From contig JACKQL020000079.1 of NCBI GenBank assembly GCA_018296165.2, forward strand, positions 1 to 64,000: a stretch of 64,000 nt of DNA, read 5' to 3'. Of this stretch, positions 35,810 to 47,864 are shown one piece after another. Source of the stretch: Termitomyces sp. T153 (lineage: Eukaryota > Basidiomycota > Agaricomycetes > Agaricales > Lyophyllaceae). Below the pieces are notes generated by a model that worked only from the letters and a program-made list of their open reading frames with translations, was not told where the DNA came from and did not search any database. The stretch's first letter is position 1, and the number at the start of each line of letters is the position of its first letter. Position numbers and translations under genes: made by a program.

Positions 35810-36480
35810 CTCTCTAAAACCTGGAAACTGATAGATTAAAGAGAAAGAAAAACCTGGAAACTGATAGATTAAAGAGAAAGAGACAAGAGGATGAATACAA
35901 GTAAAAAGCAGACACAATAGGTAATCTCAAGACTGTAGTGTAGCTACAGACTAGGGGACCTTATATAGCTGTAGGACACTACCAAAAGGGGAAGCTGGAA
36001 GTTATCTAAGTCAGGTGGGAGTGATCTAACACAAGTGGAAGTAATCTAAGTCAAGTGGAAGTGATCTAAGTCAGGTGGAAGTGATCTAAGTCATAGCAGG
36101 AAGTGATCTAAGTCATGAGAAAGTGATCTGGAATAAGGGAAGCAGTCCTGGAAGTGATCTGGGACAGGTGGAAGTGATCTGGAACCTGTGGAAATGATCT
36201 GGGCCTGTGGAAATGATCTGGAACAGTAAAAGTAGTCCTAGGAGTGGCTAAAGCCTGGACATGGCTGAAACAGGACTGTGGCTGAGATCTGGGGGTGTGG
36301 CTGAGTTCCAGAGAGGGACTATGTAGAATCTGAGGTTGGATAATGGTGAAAGGAAGGGGGAAATGGTATGGGTCCTAACACACACTAGTGTGTGCCTGAT
36401 GCTAAAGGATCATGGCAAAAGGCAAGTGTGAGGCATGTGTGCAACAGTGAAAGTCCTAACCCCAACAAATGTCAGAATCA
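35810..36480. repeat. LTR-like remnant with tandem repeats
   Basis: An approximately 34-bp unit ending AGATTAAAGAGAAAG is duplicated in tandem at about 35815-35881. At 35925-35990 the sequence resembles the Gypsy-1 LTR promoter region (CTCAAGACTGTAG.. then TTATATAGC). A minisatellite of GGAAGTGATCTAAGTCAGGT-like units (about 20 bp, roughly 12 imperfect copies) occupies 35992-36245. It may be the LTR of a related family; ends were not found. Confidence 0.45.
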
Positions 36481-37943
36481 CACCACCTAAGGCACAAGGT
36501 GCAGATGCAACAAAGATGAGTCATGATGAATGGTATTGATGTGGATTTGATAGTTTGTACTTTCTTCTGATTAGAAAACTTAGTCAAACTTGATAAATTC
36601 AACAAGTTTAGGGCTCTAAAATACATTTGGAATGCACTTCAAATAATTGTAACAAAAAAGATTTGGATTGATTGAAAAGTTCACACTAATTGTTCAAACA
36701 ATGGGTTTGAAGTAAATCAACAAAACCCAAAGTCAAAATGTGTTGTTGACCTAGAATTTCCACTCCCTGGGGATTCTGAGCCATGCATCAGATTTCCTTC
36801 TCTTTCTATCCCAAAACCCCATGACTTTTGTACTTAGCTCCTTGCACACAGACTACAATGACTTATGCATGGTTTCATTGTGTGCTGTGGATTTTTGTAT
36901 GTACTATGTAGTGGTAAGTCTTGGTATGTTCTTCCTGATTGCCTACAATTTCCCTGTTTTTCTCATTCTTTTCAGCCTTATTCTTGTTTTCCTTATTCTA
37001 AACTGGCCTCTCATTCCCATCCCACCCCTGGCAGGATGGTCAGTGCTTCTTGATGGCACCTTAGGTAGGTTTCTTGTGACAATGGGATTGGGCCTAAAGA
37101 GTTTGACCACACCATTCTACAGAGTTCTTGAAGTTGTGACTGCTGTCTGAGGTTGTCTGAAGTCAAGTGGAGCCACCAGTTCAGAAGTTTTCACAAGAGG
37201 TTGAAAGGTCCTATTCAAAGGTTTCCAGTAGAAACTCAAGGTTCAAACCACAATCTTTAGGCATTATCACTGCAGTGTTTTTTTTTGCATTTGGAGATCA
37301 AAGAATAACATTTGCAAACAAGAAAAGACATTTACATTCAATGAGGACAAGAAATTAAGTTTTACAAGATTGATCTTTGACTAAGCATACTGGCATCCTG
37401 CTCATCCTCTTACACATTCCGATAGTGATTGCCAAATGCTGGCACAAAGGCCTGTCCATGCATATTAGAATGGCTGGGGGCATGTGAGGAACCTGCCACA
37501 TTTGGAGCATGTGGAGAGAGAGGGGGAGGCATGTTTTGTGCCTGCACAGGTAGGGACATAGCCTGTGGAGTGGGCATGTTTGAAACATGCAAAGGAGTGA
37601 CCATGTTTGAAATATGTGAGGATGCAGCAACATCTGGAGTTCCAGGATGGGGCCAATATTGTTGGGAGTATAGTGGATGCCTATCAGGGAGAGGGAGTGG
37701 GGGCTGGAAGCCATGGTGAGTATCACTGAGTATATAGTGAATATGGGTGGAGGCCAGGATACTGGGCATATGTTAGGGCATGGAGTGGTGGAACATGATA
37801 ATAGTATGCAGGTTTATAATGCATGTTGTAGCCCATTGTCAGGGGACATCCCACTTGTTTCCCCTTCTCCTCCCTTAGTTGTCAGATTTTCCCCATTATA
37901 GTTTTCCCTCATTCTCCTTCCTTTTTCCTATCTATTGGTCCTA
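36481..37943. other. CpG-poor region with an unexplained Pro/His/Met-rich frame
   Basis: Mostly unassigned. The minus strand at 37410-37769 is open for 119 codons and rich in Pro, His, Met and Ser (HAPNVAGSSHAPSHSNMHGQ near the end). The plus strand at 36821-37150 is open for 109 codons and hydrophobic. Neither has recognisable homology. TGTCAGGGGACATCC at 37834 resembles the start of the Gypsy-2 LTR (56236), but similarity fades quickly. Confidence 0.3.
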
Positions 37944-37948
37944 GTTTC
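37944..37948. repeat. Target-site duplication of element C (left)
   Basis: GTTTC, repeated at 56130-56134 immediately after the other end of element C. Confidence 0.75.
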
Positions 37949-39099
37949 TGTCAGGTTCTGCTGATCATGGGGGCTTGGCTACATTGGGTGAGTCCTTACT
38001 AGGCAGATGCAATGTCCTACACTGATAACCTGGCATTTGGGGCAGGTCCAGGACTTTGGATACCTGTGAAGATAAGCAAGGGGGAGTGGTCCAAACAAGT
38101 CCAGGGTAGTCCAGGCAAGTCTAAGACAAGGTACAGAGAAGGTTTGACTTGAGAGGGGGTGTCAGGCACAAGTCCAAAAGTGAGTATTGGAAGTGCAGAG
38201 CAAATGGAGGCTACACAAGTGATGGGAGTGGGGCCAGAGTTTGATGAGAGATCAATAGATGTTGATGGGTCTTGGGGCTGAGCAATTAGTGAGGTCCAGA
38301 GTTGGTTTATGAAAGTTTGAGGTTTGTAATTGTAAGTGTGGGGCTTGTAATGGCATTAAGGCTTAAGGGGTTTGAACATGATAAAGAAAACAGAGTCAAA
38401 TGAGATGAGACAGAGTCAAGATGAGATTGAGACAAGAACAAAAATAGATTCAAGTGGAGATACAAAAAGATAACAAGACAATAATGGAGATAGAGGCAAG
38501 ATCAGACTGGTAGACTGAGAGAAGAGAAAATGTAATATGAGACACAAAACACAAGAGAGAAACAATCAGAACATAGGTTACATTGAGCAATATCAAGACT
38601 AGAGTATGGGATGCTACTCTATGACTTATATACTGACTACTGGGACAGCTCCAGGGATAGCAGGTCTGGTGATGGGGCTTGTTGGGGTCATGCAGAGCTG
38701 ATGGGTGTTGGTTATGATCAAGAGGCAGGCTGCAGTGATATACTGATGGGATCATGATGGGATCAGTTGGGGATGCAGGCCATCCTAGGGTTGTTGTGAT
38801 GCTCCAGAGCTGGTCAAGTAAATTAGGGTGATGGACTGGTGATGTACACTGGTGTCAAGAACAGTGGGGGAAGGGTCCTAGGGGCTCAGGAGAGGCAGGT
38901 GAAGCATTGAAGGCTGTGGGGAAGGCATCAGAGTTAGCCACGGGGCTGTCAGGGTTTGCCAGAGAAGTGTCAAAGTTACCTGGAGTGGGTGCTGTGGGTG
39001 AACAAAGGTTGGGGGAGTCAAAGAGGGAGTTGGGGGAGAACTTTAGGAAAGCAAGGTGGCTGGAAACAAGGTCTGGAGTTCTGAGAACAGGTCATGACA
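37949..39099 (-). repeat. 3' LTR of element C (1151 bp)
   Basis: Reads TGTCAGGTTCTGC.. to ..GGTCATGACA on the plus strand. It contains the purine-rich GAGACAAGA array (about 38390-38530) and the TATA-containing block near 38630 seen in other copies. The complement of the polypurine tract follows from 39100. Confidence 0.85.
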
Positions 39100-39199
39100 T
39101 TACCTCCCCTTTAGCATTGAGACTCTTGGAATGTGGGGTATGAGTCAGAGATGAGTGGAGGGCATGGAAATCAAAGTCCAAGTAATATTGATCAAACTG

Positions 39200-41030
39200 C
39201 AGTGAGTGGCGGTGGCATGGGGAACAAAGTCAAAGTGTGATTGTTGTCCATCAAGAAGCTTGTCCTAGGAAATTCAAAGAGTCAGGACATACCCAGGTGT
39301 TCCCTTGACCACTTTCCCATGGCTTTGCCAGTACCATAATCCTTGCTGCCTTCACCAACTCCACTCCTGTTGGATGACAACTGTGTGGAGGTGTGGGCAG
39401 AATATGAGTGTTTCCAGGAAAAATTTGACAAGTGTTGGAATTGTTGGAGAGTAGATGCCATGCACCATAGTTGTGAGTATGGTGTCCCTTTTACTCTGGG
39501 GCAGATTAATGACCTTTGACAGAATTTTCCACAGCTGCAGTGAGTTCATCTGGTGGCTCTACTTGTGTAGAGGGCCTGGGGCAGGTCAGTCAAGCAGCTC
39601 CACTGCTGCCAATCCATCCTGTGAGGTCAAGTTTGGGTCCAGGGATAGTCCAGGCTGTTCTGGAGGGCAAAGGGTGCTGCAGGGAGAGGTGACACCAGAG
39701 ATATTTGTGGAGGCATTGGGGCAGGTGCAGAATCCCCCAATATTGAAGTAGTGCCAGAACAAGGCTCTGGTGAGTCCTCAACTCTTTTTGCAGTGTTTGC
39801 TGATCAGTTGTTCCAGTGTGCCCTCTGTGCCCAGCAGGGAGAGCCATGTAAGTTTAATGAGCCTTCTGTGGGGTCCTGCTATGATATGTCAGTCTGTCTT
39901 CCATGCCACACAAGGCACAAGAAGTGCTCAGTTTTGTTGGAGTGGCATGTGGCCTGCATTGCTATGGAGCAGGAGTGGGAGAAAAGCTGGGTAAAGGAAC
40001 AGTTGGTAGAGGGGCAGAGGACCAAGGCACTAGAGAGTGGGGGCTCAGCAGGAAAGGTGGGCCCACTGCAGGGAGGTTGCAAGGAGGGGGGAGTCAAGCA
40101 CATGGGACAAGGGAAAGAGGAGAGTGTCCCCACCCCCAGTGACTGGGCCTAGCAAGAGACCCTGAGGTAAGTTGTCAATGGTGGGCCCCCCCAGGCCTCA
40201 CATGTACTCCTCCAGCTTGGAAGTGCTGATGGGGCATCCATCAAGTTCTTCTGAGCCCATGCCCTCAATCGCTGAAACATTCCTTTGTCAACAGGTGGAG
40301 GGCTTATCTAGAATGCTGATAATGTGAGAGGGGCAGCTCTGGAGAGCAGGGGAAGATTGGGACCAGGTACAGAGGGAGAGAGACATGTTGTAGCAGAACC
40401 ACAGTACTGCTATATAGGTGGCCACAGAGCAGGCATTGGAGGTGCAGAGTTTGTGGGAGTGTTTGATGCAGTTGGAAACACAGTCCATGGAGGAGGTGGA
40501 GGGGTGGCAGAGCTTGCAGGAGAGTGCTTTATCCCAGGCAGAGGTGAAGGCCAGCAGGCAGTAGGAGGAGTGGTTGGTGAGCAAGGCAGCTTTGGGGCAT
40601 GCTGGAGTTTTGTGTAAGTATTTCACTTGTTCTCCTGGAACTTGTTAATGGGGTTGGGCTAGGCTGGACCTGCAAGCACCAGGTTCTATTGTATGGGGTA
40701 TCTGATGCATGGGCATCAATCCAGGACAGGTTGGTGCAGATGCCCAGGGATCACCCACTGGAGTTGGGACAGGTGGTGGTGAGGATGGAGCAGCTATTGG
40801 TGGGGTATTGGCAGCACAATGTGGTGGCTCCAGAGCCATGGTAGGAGGTGGCAGCAGATGCAGAGGAGGTGCTGCCAGAGCTTGCAGAGGTCCTGGCAGT
40901 GGTGAAGATGCAAATGGAGGTGGACTTGGGGGTTGGGGCAGTGGGGGAAGGAGTTCTGGAGGGGGGAAGAAAGTGAGAGGTCAGACTCTGTTTTTCTTGT
41001 TGTTCCATGCCTTCCATAGTCATGTCCTAC
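39200..41030 (+). pseudogene. Opposite-strand gene of element C, with intact Zn2Cys6-like pattern
   Basis: The best-preserved copy of the unit. An N-terminal exon ends near 39471 (LLDDNCVEVWAEYECFQEKF..WNCW). It is followed by an intron-like GTGAGTATGG..TTCCACAG, then an exon with EVTPEIFVEALGQV, then a GTGAGTCCTC..TTGCAG gap near 39770-39793. The open frame 39751-40152 holds QCALCAQQGEPC (first CX2CX6C), 15 residues, then CLPCHTRHKKC (second CX2CX6C), at 39817-39927. Trp/Glu-rich helix follows (LEWHVACIAMEQEWEKSW). Later frames (40260-41020) encode coiled-coil-like sequence and WECLMQLETQ, then LGWTCKHQVLLYGVSDAWASIQD. The Cys spacing is that of fungal Zn2Cys6 DNA-binding domains; whether it binds DNA, and whether it is element- or host-derived, is inference. 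Confidence 0.6.
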
Positions 41031-41099
41031 ATAGTCATGTCCTGTTATATTTTGTATTTGTATATCATGTACCTATTTTTCTTTGGTGCCTTGCATAAG

Positions 41100-43700
41100 G
41101 CTGATGTGAAACAAAGAAGATTTCAAATTCAAGTGAGAAAATAGGAGATTAAAACATGCAGAGAGTTTATTGGGGAAGTTGAATCCCTAATGAAATCCAG
41201 AGGTGGGAGTTTTGCCCACTAATGCCATCTGTGTTAGCTAGTCCTGGGGATGCTGGGGCTTGGTAGAGCATTGCAGACAAGGGCTTCAGAGTTGGATGGG
41301 GGTATCTGCAGAGCTTTTAAGTGCTTTAGAGGTGTTGGACTGAGATTGTGAGTGGGGTTTTTTCAGGCTCAGGGTTGGGTTGAGCATTTGTGATTGGACT
41401 TGAGGAGGGATCTCCAGGTTTTGGAGTGGCATTAGTTGGGTTGCATGGGGTTGCTGGAAGTCCAGCTGGAGGGTGAGCATGCTTCAAGTATGCTTGGCAG
41501 TGGTATTGATTTTGTCCTGGAGGAGTTGGGGTAGGAAAGTGGAGGTCCCTTGACAACTATAGGGGCAACAGGATGGAAGTTGTCCTTGGAGTTGGGGTAG
41601 GCTAGAGATGGGAGTCCTTGGTAGCATAGTGAGGGAGGGTTCTGGGGTTGGGGTTGTTGTTGCAGAGGACTCAGCAGGGAACCATTTTATATGTCAGCTA
41701 TGCTGTTGGTTAGTTAGCATAGGGGTGGAGAAACTTTCTCAAAGTTTGGTTGCTCATTTTTGTGGTCTGTTGAGGTAGTGTGAGGGGGTTAATGGGTTGA
41801 TTTCAAGGGTGGAGGGTGTCTGGGAGTTTGCATTTTGGTGGGGGTGCAATTGGGTTGGGGTTTGCTGAGCTCTGGAGTATTTGCATTTTGTTGGAGACAT
41901 GCTTGGTGAGGGGTTTGCTGTGCTCCAGAGTATTGGTGGTGGGGTGGCAGGGTTCCAAGGTGATCAGTCTCAGTGGGTTTCCTTGATCCAGGGTTGGGGT
42001 TTGCAGGTCAGGACATGCTACATGACATTCCTTCTTGTTTCTGGCCAAGAGTAAGTCTAGAGACAGGTAGGGGAGTCTTATGTATTTCTAGCATCCTCAG
42101 AGCTTGTGATGCTGCTGGAGTTTGTCAGGATGAGCATGTTTGGAGTCTGGAGCATGGGTTCATCTCTTTTGGAGTAGGGGTTGGTGGTTCAGAGACTGTG
42201 CAGAGGTTGATTGCTGGATAATTCTTGGTGGAGTTGCTTCTAGTGAGGTGTGGAGTGGGGAGGGGTTTGGAGTCACTGTTCCTGGGTTGTCCTTCATGGG
42301 ATAGGAGCCAGGAGTTTGGGGTTGACACAAGTGCTGGTTGGTTAGCAGACTCTTGTGGTACAAGCATTGGCTAGTTGGTGGATTCTTGGCAGAGCTGTTC
42401 TGGCTGCTGTGTTGAGCAAGGAAGGAGTTCAGGGTTGCCATTCTAGGGGTTTGTTCTTCCTGAGGGTAGGAACCAGGGGTGGCACAAGAGGTGGGTTGGC
42501 TGCTAGCTCATTGGTGGAGTTGTATTAAGGGTTGTATTGGGGGGGTCCAGTGGTGAATTTGTCCCTTCCTAGGAAGGAGCCAGCAGTCTGGAGGCAGTGT
42601 GGGGGTTGGTGGGGTGTGAGTGCTTCATGGGTTATGTCTTCTTCCCATATAGGGGACAATGGTCCAGGATTAGCATGGGGCTGGTTGGGTGTTGGTTTGT
42701 CAATGGGGTTGTCTTTGAAGATGGTGCTAAGTGGGGGAAGGGGTCCAGGGGTGTGTTTTGTAGTCTGTTCTCTCCAGAGCAAGAACCAGAGGTCTGGAGG
42801 CAATGTAAAGAGTGAGTTGGGGGGTTGGCCTGTTGGCAGGGTGTGGTGGAGGTTGTGCTGGGCAAGGAGGGGGTTCCAGAGTGTGGTTTTTAGGCATCCA
42901 CTGGTTGTCTGGCAGGGGTGTTGAGGCTCCTTAAGTTGACTGTGGGGTTGCAGGGCTGAGATTGTTTCTTGGAGGGGTTTTTGGGTCAGCAAGCAGGTGA
43001 ATTTTGGAGTTGTTGAGTAGAGGCAGCAGCTGCAAAAAATCATCATTCACATTGTAGAAGGTTGTCTGTGAATATTGGAGGGTGGTGGGGGAGTTGGTTG
43101 CTTGAGGGCATTACTTGATACTTAAAGGGGGCCATTGGGTATGGGGGCAATCTTCCATTCATGCTTCAGAGTGGTCCAGAGATCACTATAGATGGAGCAG
43201 AGGTATGTCTTGGCACTGTAGGGATGATCAACAGGATTTCTGATCAGGAGGAGGGGGTACCACTTTTTTTGGAGGGCATTGTCGAGCCCTTGATAGTTGG
43301 AGTGGAGTTGGAGGAGCCATTTGTTTTTTCTTGACATATGGGTTGAAGCTCCAGCAGATGGGGTTGGGTCACATGATGTATTGTTGAGCTTTTGGGGGGT
43401 TGTTTTGAATGTCTGGAGTTTATTTTTTCACTGGATAATTAGTTTGTTGAGGCAGTGGGGGATGACAGGTAGCTGAATTGTAACTCCAATGGAGGAAATT
43501 GAGGTGCATGACATCTTGGTCATTGAGGAGTGGGGGTGGTGTTCTTCAAGTCCAACTTGATAATGGGTGTGGGAGGGAGGGACTGCTACTCTTTCCTTGG
43601 GAGATGCATCAGCAAACTTATGGTACTCTAGAGATACTACTTCATATGGGGTTTGATCTTCTGTTGCCCCAGCAGTGTAGTCCCTGCACATAGACTTCCT
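41100..43700 (-). pseudogene. Gypsy-1 pol remnant in element C
   Basis: Heavily decayed. The clearest piece is 43122-43337, reverse transcriptase (KNKWLLQLHSNYQGLDNALQKKWYPLLLIRNPVDH..AKTYLCSIYSDLW), parallel to 13321-13596 in element B. 43428-43691 holds the pre-RT linker (YEVVSLEYHKFADASPKE). The integrase region is not readable as protein, and there is roughly half a kilobase less between LTR and RT than in B. It cannot produce enzyme. Confidence 0.6.
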
Positions 43701-43803
43701 TTTTGGCAGGGGTAGAGAGGTTTGAGGTCAGTAGTTGAGGTTTTTGGGCTTGTAGAGTGTGTGCTGCAGGGACAGTGCTGATGGGTTGGTGTTAGAGGCT
43801 CTC

Positions 43804-45975
43804 TATCATGACCCACTCTCACACCTCCAGACCTTCCTCCAGGACACCCTGCTGCACTGAAGCACTCCCCAACATTCCCCCCAACTCACTCCAACCTTTG
43901 TTGACCCATGGTGCCTGCCCCAGCCAACTCCAGTGCTTCCTTGGCAAACCCAACAACCTTCTGACAAACTCTGACACATTCCCTGTAGGCCTTCTCTACT
44001 CCCCCTCTCACTTACAAGGCCCTTGAGCCTCTCCAACACTTCTTCTGACACAGACATACATTACTAGACCACCCCTGTGACCTGCATGACCACTCCAGAA
44101 TTCCCTGACAATTACAGGATAAACTATGTCCCCATCAGAATATCACCACAGCCTGCCCTTCAATCAGAACCAACACCTGTCAACCCCATGCAACTCCAAC
44201 AAGCCCTGCCATAATGTCCTCAACTCCTGGAGAAGGCCCAGTAGTTAGTATATAAGATGTAGAATAACATTTGTTACCTTAGTTTTGATATTATATTAAC
44301 TGGTTACTTGTGTCTTGTGTTTCTCTCTGTTTTGTCTCCATTCCTACTTTTAGTCTTGACTCTATTTATTTTCTCAGTTCTGTCTTGTCTCACCTTTGCC
44401 TCATCTCAACTGTCTCTGTTTCCTTTATCAATCCTAAGTCCCTTTTATCTCTAATGCATTACAAACTCTACACACACACTACAAATCTTCAAACATTCTT
44501 ATGACAACTCCAGACCTCCAAGACTTCCATTGATGCCACCCCACCAAGCCCTGGGATGCCTGGGACTAGCAAACACAGATGGCATTAGTGGGTGTAACCC
44601 CAGCCTCTGGATTCATTAGGGATTCAACTCCCATGAGTAATTCCTGAGTGTTTTCATTTCCTCACTCCTTTACAAAATCTGAGAATTTAATCATCCAGGC
44701 CAGAAGTCCAAGAAGTGTGTATAGACAGGCTATGAGATACACTATGTTACAAGAGTCAGGCTAGTGCTGAGTACAAGACAAAGAAGAGAAACAAAGTCCA
44801 GACCCCTCTACTCCTCCTCCTCTTCCTGAGCTGCCTCCACTATCTGTAAGGGGATGACCCCTTTATGGGTAGCTCTGGCTCTATCTGGCCTTAGTCATAG
44901 GTATAGCATCATCTCTAGCAGATCTGACTAACTAGCTGCCAAGCCCCTGCACCCTCCAGACTGTATTAGTCAGCCCTTCATAGTCATTGGACTCTATTTC
45001 TCCTTTTGATGTATTGACAGTCATTACTGCTTAGCATACCTAGGCCACTTACCACATACAGTATTAGTCATAGCATAGCCATGGATGTAGTATATAAGCT
45101 GGTTGTAAGGATAGAATATCCTTTGACTGATCAATAGTAGTGTTCCCCAGGTCTATCTAGGGAACTGACTATGAGAGCTCCAGCATTGTTACCTTAGCTT
45201 TGTTCACTGTGCCTGCCTTCTTGCCTGACTCTTAGCTGCCATTCTGCCCCTTTTACTCTTGCTTGCAGCTTGCATTATTTGTCATCACCAGGTTTATCCA
45301 TAGTTGTGCTCATCCCCTCACATCTTGATCAGTCCCTACATCATCTGCACCTCTAGCCCACAACATCCAACCTAACACCTACCTTTGGCCTCACTCTCAC
45401 CTCTATGGACTCTATGCCAACTCTAACTGATGCCTTTGCCAATCTGGAATCTACTATCAAGAGATTGTTAACTCTTGTTTCTGGGCTTAAGAACAGACTA
45501 GTAGTGCTGGAGTCTGGTTGTACACCAATGCCTGTTACTATGGTTGCCTCTGCCCAAACAGCCTTGCAGCCTAGTATAAGTAGCTGTGCCATTCCTTCAG
45601 GCTCTGCCATGCAATCGGCTCCACCTGGGCAGCCAAAGTCCAAGTCCTCCATCAAAACTCCTACCATGCCCACCTCTTGCATTCCCCAATGGCTCCACTC
45701 CCATCACTTGCAAAGCCTCTGCTTACCCCACAGTCCATATACATGCCTACAAACCTGTTCCTGATGCCTGCCCAAGCCAAACATCTAATATACTTGGTCT
45801 TAGACTTCTCCAGACCACTCTGGACTTGCTCAGACCACTTCCCTTAGCTTCCCCTCACAAGTTCTCATAGTCTGCACTAGCCCTGGAGTGCTAGGTCATA
45901 AGTGCAGGACATTGCATCCACCTAGTAAGGACTCACCCAGTATAGCTGAGCCCCTATAGTCAGCAGAACCTGACA
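43804..45975 (+). mobile_element. Composite Gypsy-1 fragment H inside element C
   Basis: Begins TATCATGACCC, like an LTR start with TG changed to TA, and ends ..GCAGAACCTGACA like an LTR end. It is plus-oriented and about 2.2 kb. 43804-44510 matches the first half of the LTR. 44540-44690 matches the internal segment also present at 52195-52300 (A), 41205-41280 and 10740-10830 (complement). 45780-45975 matches the last part of the LTR. Between, 44700-45780 has a TATA-like GTATATAAG near 45090 and a frame at 45405-45764 (TLTDAFANLESTIKRLLTL) that looks like a gag N-terminus. Flanks CTCTC and TTCCC may be a degraded target duplication. Confidence 0.45.
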
Positions 45976-47397
45976 TTCCCCAAATGAGTGTCAGAGTCAA
46001 GAGGGTGAGGTCTGGAGCTGTGTTGCCAGAGTCTGGAGTTGTGTAGGGGAGGTTTAGGGTTGCCTGGGGTTGTGGGTTGAGGCACCTCAGGCCTTTATAC
46101 TGATTTCTTGAGGTGTTGAGGAGGGCTTTGGAGGGTGTCTGAGGGGCAGAGGTGTATTGGGGTTTCTAGAGTTGTTGGTTGCTTCCAAATTGATTTGGCA
46201 GGGGGAAGCCTCCAAGGGGCACTTAGAAGTGTGTTCTTTATTGTTGAGGCTTTGGGGTTTGAGATGGTTGGCTGTTGAGTATGGGACAATGGGTCTGGAG
46301 AAGTGATGGTGGGGTCCTTTGCTTCCTTTGGAGAACATGTTAGTGAGTTCATAATACTCCAGGAGAACTACTTCATATAGAATTCTCTTTTTTATAGTCT
46401 GTTCTGGTGGGGTAGCCTCTGTGCTTGAATGTTCATTCAGTAGGGATGGTGTGATTGGTAATCAAAAGGCAGAAGTCCCATCATGCAAAGTGCATATGGG
46501 GTGCAGTGTTGAGTATTTGGATGCCAGGAATTCTGGATTGGTTTGGAGGGGGTGTTGAAGTAAGGGCAGAGGGGTCTGGAGTTGTCTAGCATTGTTGGTC
46601 AGAGTACTGTGGTCCTCATGTCAACTTCTGGGGTTTGTTGGGGGCACCTTTGGAGTATGTTTCAAGGAGGCTGGAGTGGAGGTGTTTTTTCCTTTCTTTC
46701 TTGGCCATCTTGAGGTTTGGGATTTCCTTTGGCTTGCTCTGGAGTTGCTGGAGTTGGGTTGGAGGCATTGGAGCCCTGGGGAACTGGAGGGGGAGGTAGA
46801 GGGGAGTGTATCTGTGCTTGGAGGCCTCAGTGCAGAGTTTGTCCAGTAAAACATGGGGTGGGGATCAACAGCCAGGTAACCAGAGTGGTCCTAGCTGATT
46901 CTGGAGTTTGGGTTTGAGGTTGGAGGTAGAGTGCTGGTCTTGGAATCTTGACTAATTCTTGGAGGGGGGTTATTGGGGGTGGTGGTTGATTCCAATGATG
47001 GTGGGGTTTACTTTGGAGGGTTGATGTCCTCAGGGTTGGCTAAGAGCATTGCATGGAGGTTGTATTGTTTATGGGGGAAGTGTTGGAGGCTGGTGCTGTT
47101 GATTTGGGTGGAGGCAGCACCATTGGAGAATCATGTGCTCAGATATTGGTGGTGTGCAGACTTTGATGGAGCTGTGGGAGTGCCCAGAGATGTTGGTGCT
47201 GCTCCTTGGGGAAGGTGTGGCATTGGGGGGAGTTGGTCCAGAGTTGTGCAGTGATTCTGGTTGGGGTGGAGTAGAGCCAGGTAGGTTTGGAGGTGTTGGA
47301 CTAGGAGGTTGGTGGTCAGAGGTCTTGTTATTATTTGTTAGTGGGGAGAGTAACTTGTCCTTATGCAGTGAGTGATTGTCTTTGGCAGGGGTTTGCA

Positions 47398-47823
47398 TTA
47401 CTGTTGGGGAGATGATGTTGGTGAGGTGCCAGAGAAGTCATCCAGCAATAGATTGATTTGTTGCCAGAGTTGATTGGAGACAGGGTTGGAGATGTCATAG
47501 TTGGCCTTAGTAGGAGGTGGGACTGGCAGAGGGGGTGAGGAAGGTGTAGGAGGTGCAGGAGAGGGTGGTGTAGAGATGATGTGGTTGGAGTTGAGTGGAG
47601 AGGATGTCTGTGGAGAGAGCTGTTGTGTGAGGGTGTGACTAGAGCAGAGGGGACATTTGGCATCAGATCTGCAATTCAATGTGCCTTGGCAAACTGGGAA
47701 AAGCAAACAAATCATAGTGGGTCTCAGGCATGGGCTGACCATAGACATCAAGAGTTCTGGTGGGAGTGTATGTGGAGCTAATTGCAGACATCACAAATGG
47801 GGTAAGGGGGAGTCTTGATATTA
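47398..47823 (-). pseudogene. Gypsy-1 gag remnant in element C
   Basis: 47398-47751 is open for 117 codons on the minus strand, Pro/Ser-rich. It corresponds to the region after the LTR/internal junction in elements A and B. The junction at 47823/47824 reads ..CCTGACATAATATCAAGAC on the minus strand, as in B. Confidence 0.45.
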
Positions 47824-47864
47824 TGTCAGGTTCTGCTAACTATGGGGGCTCAGCTACTAAGCAA
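47824..47864 (-). repeat. 5' LTR of element C, proximal piece
   Basis: The first 41 bp (TGTCAGGTTCTGC..) of the LTR. The remainder continues at 55011 after element A. AGCAA at 47860-47864 and GGCAA at 55011-55015 are the probable target duplication of A (one transition). Confidence 0.75.
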
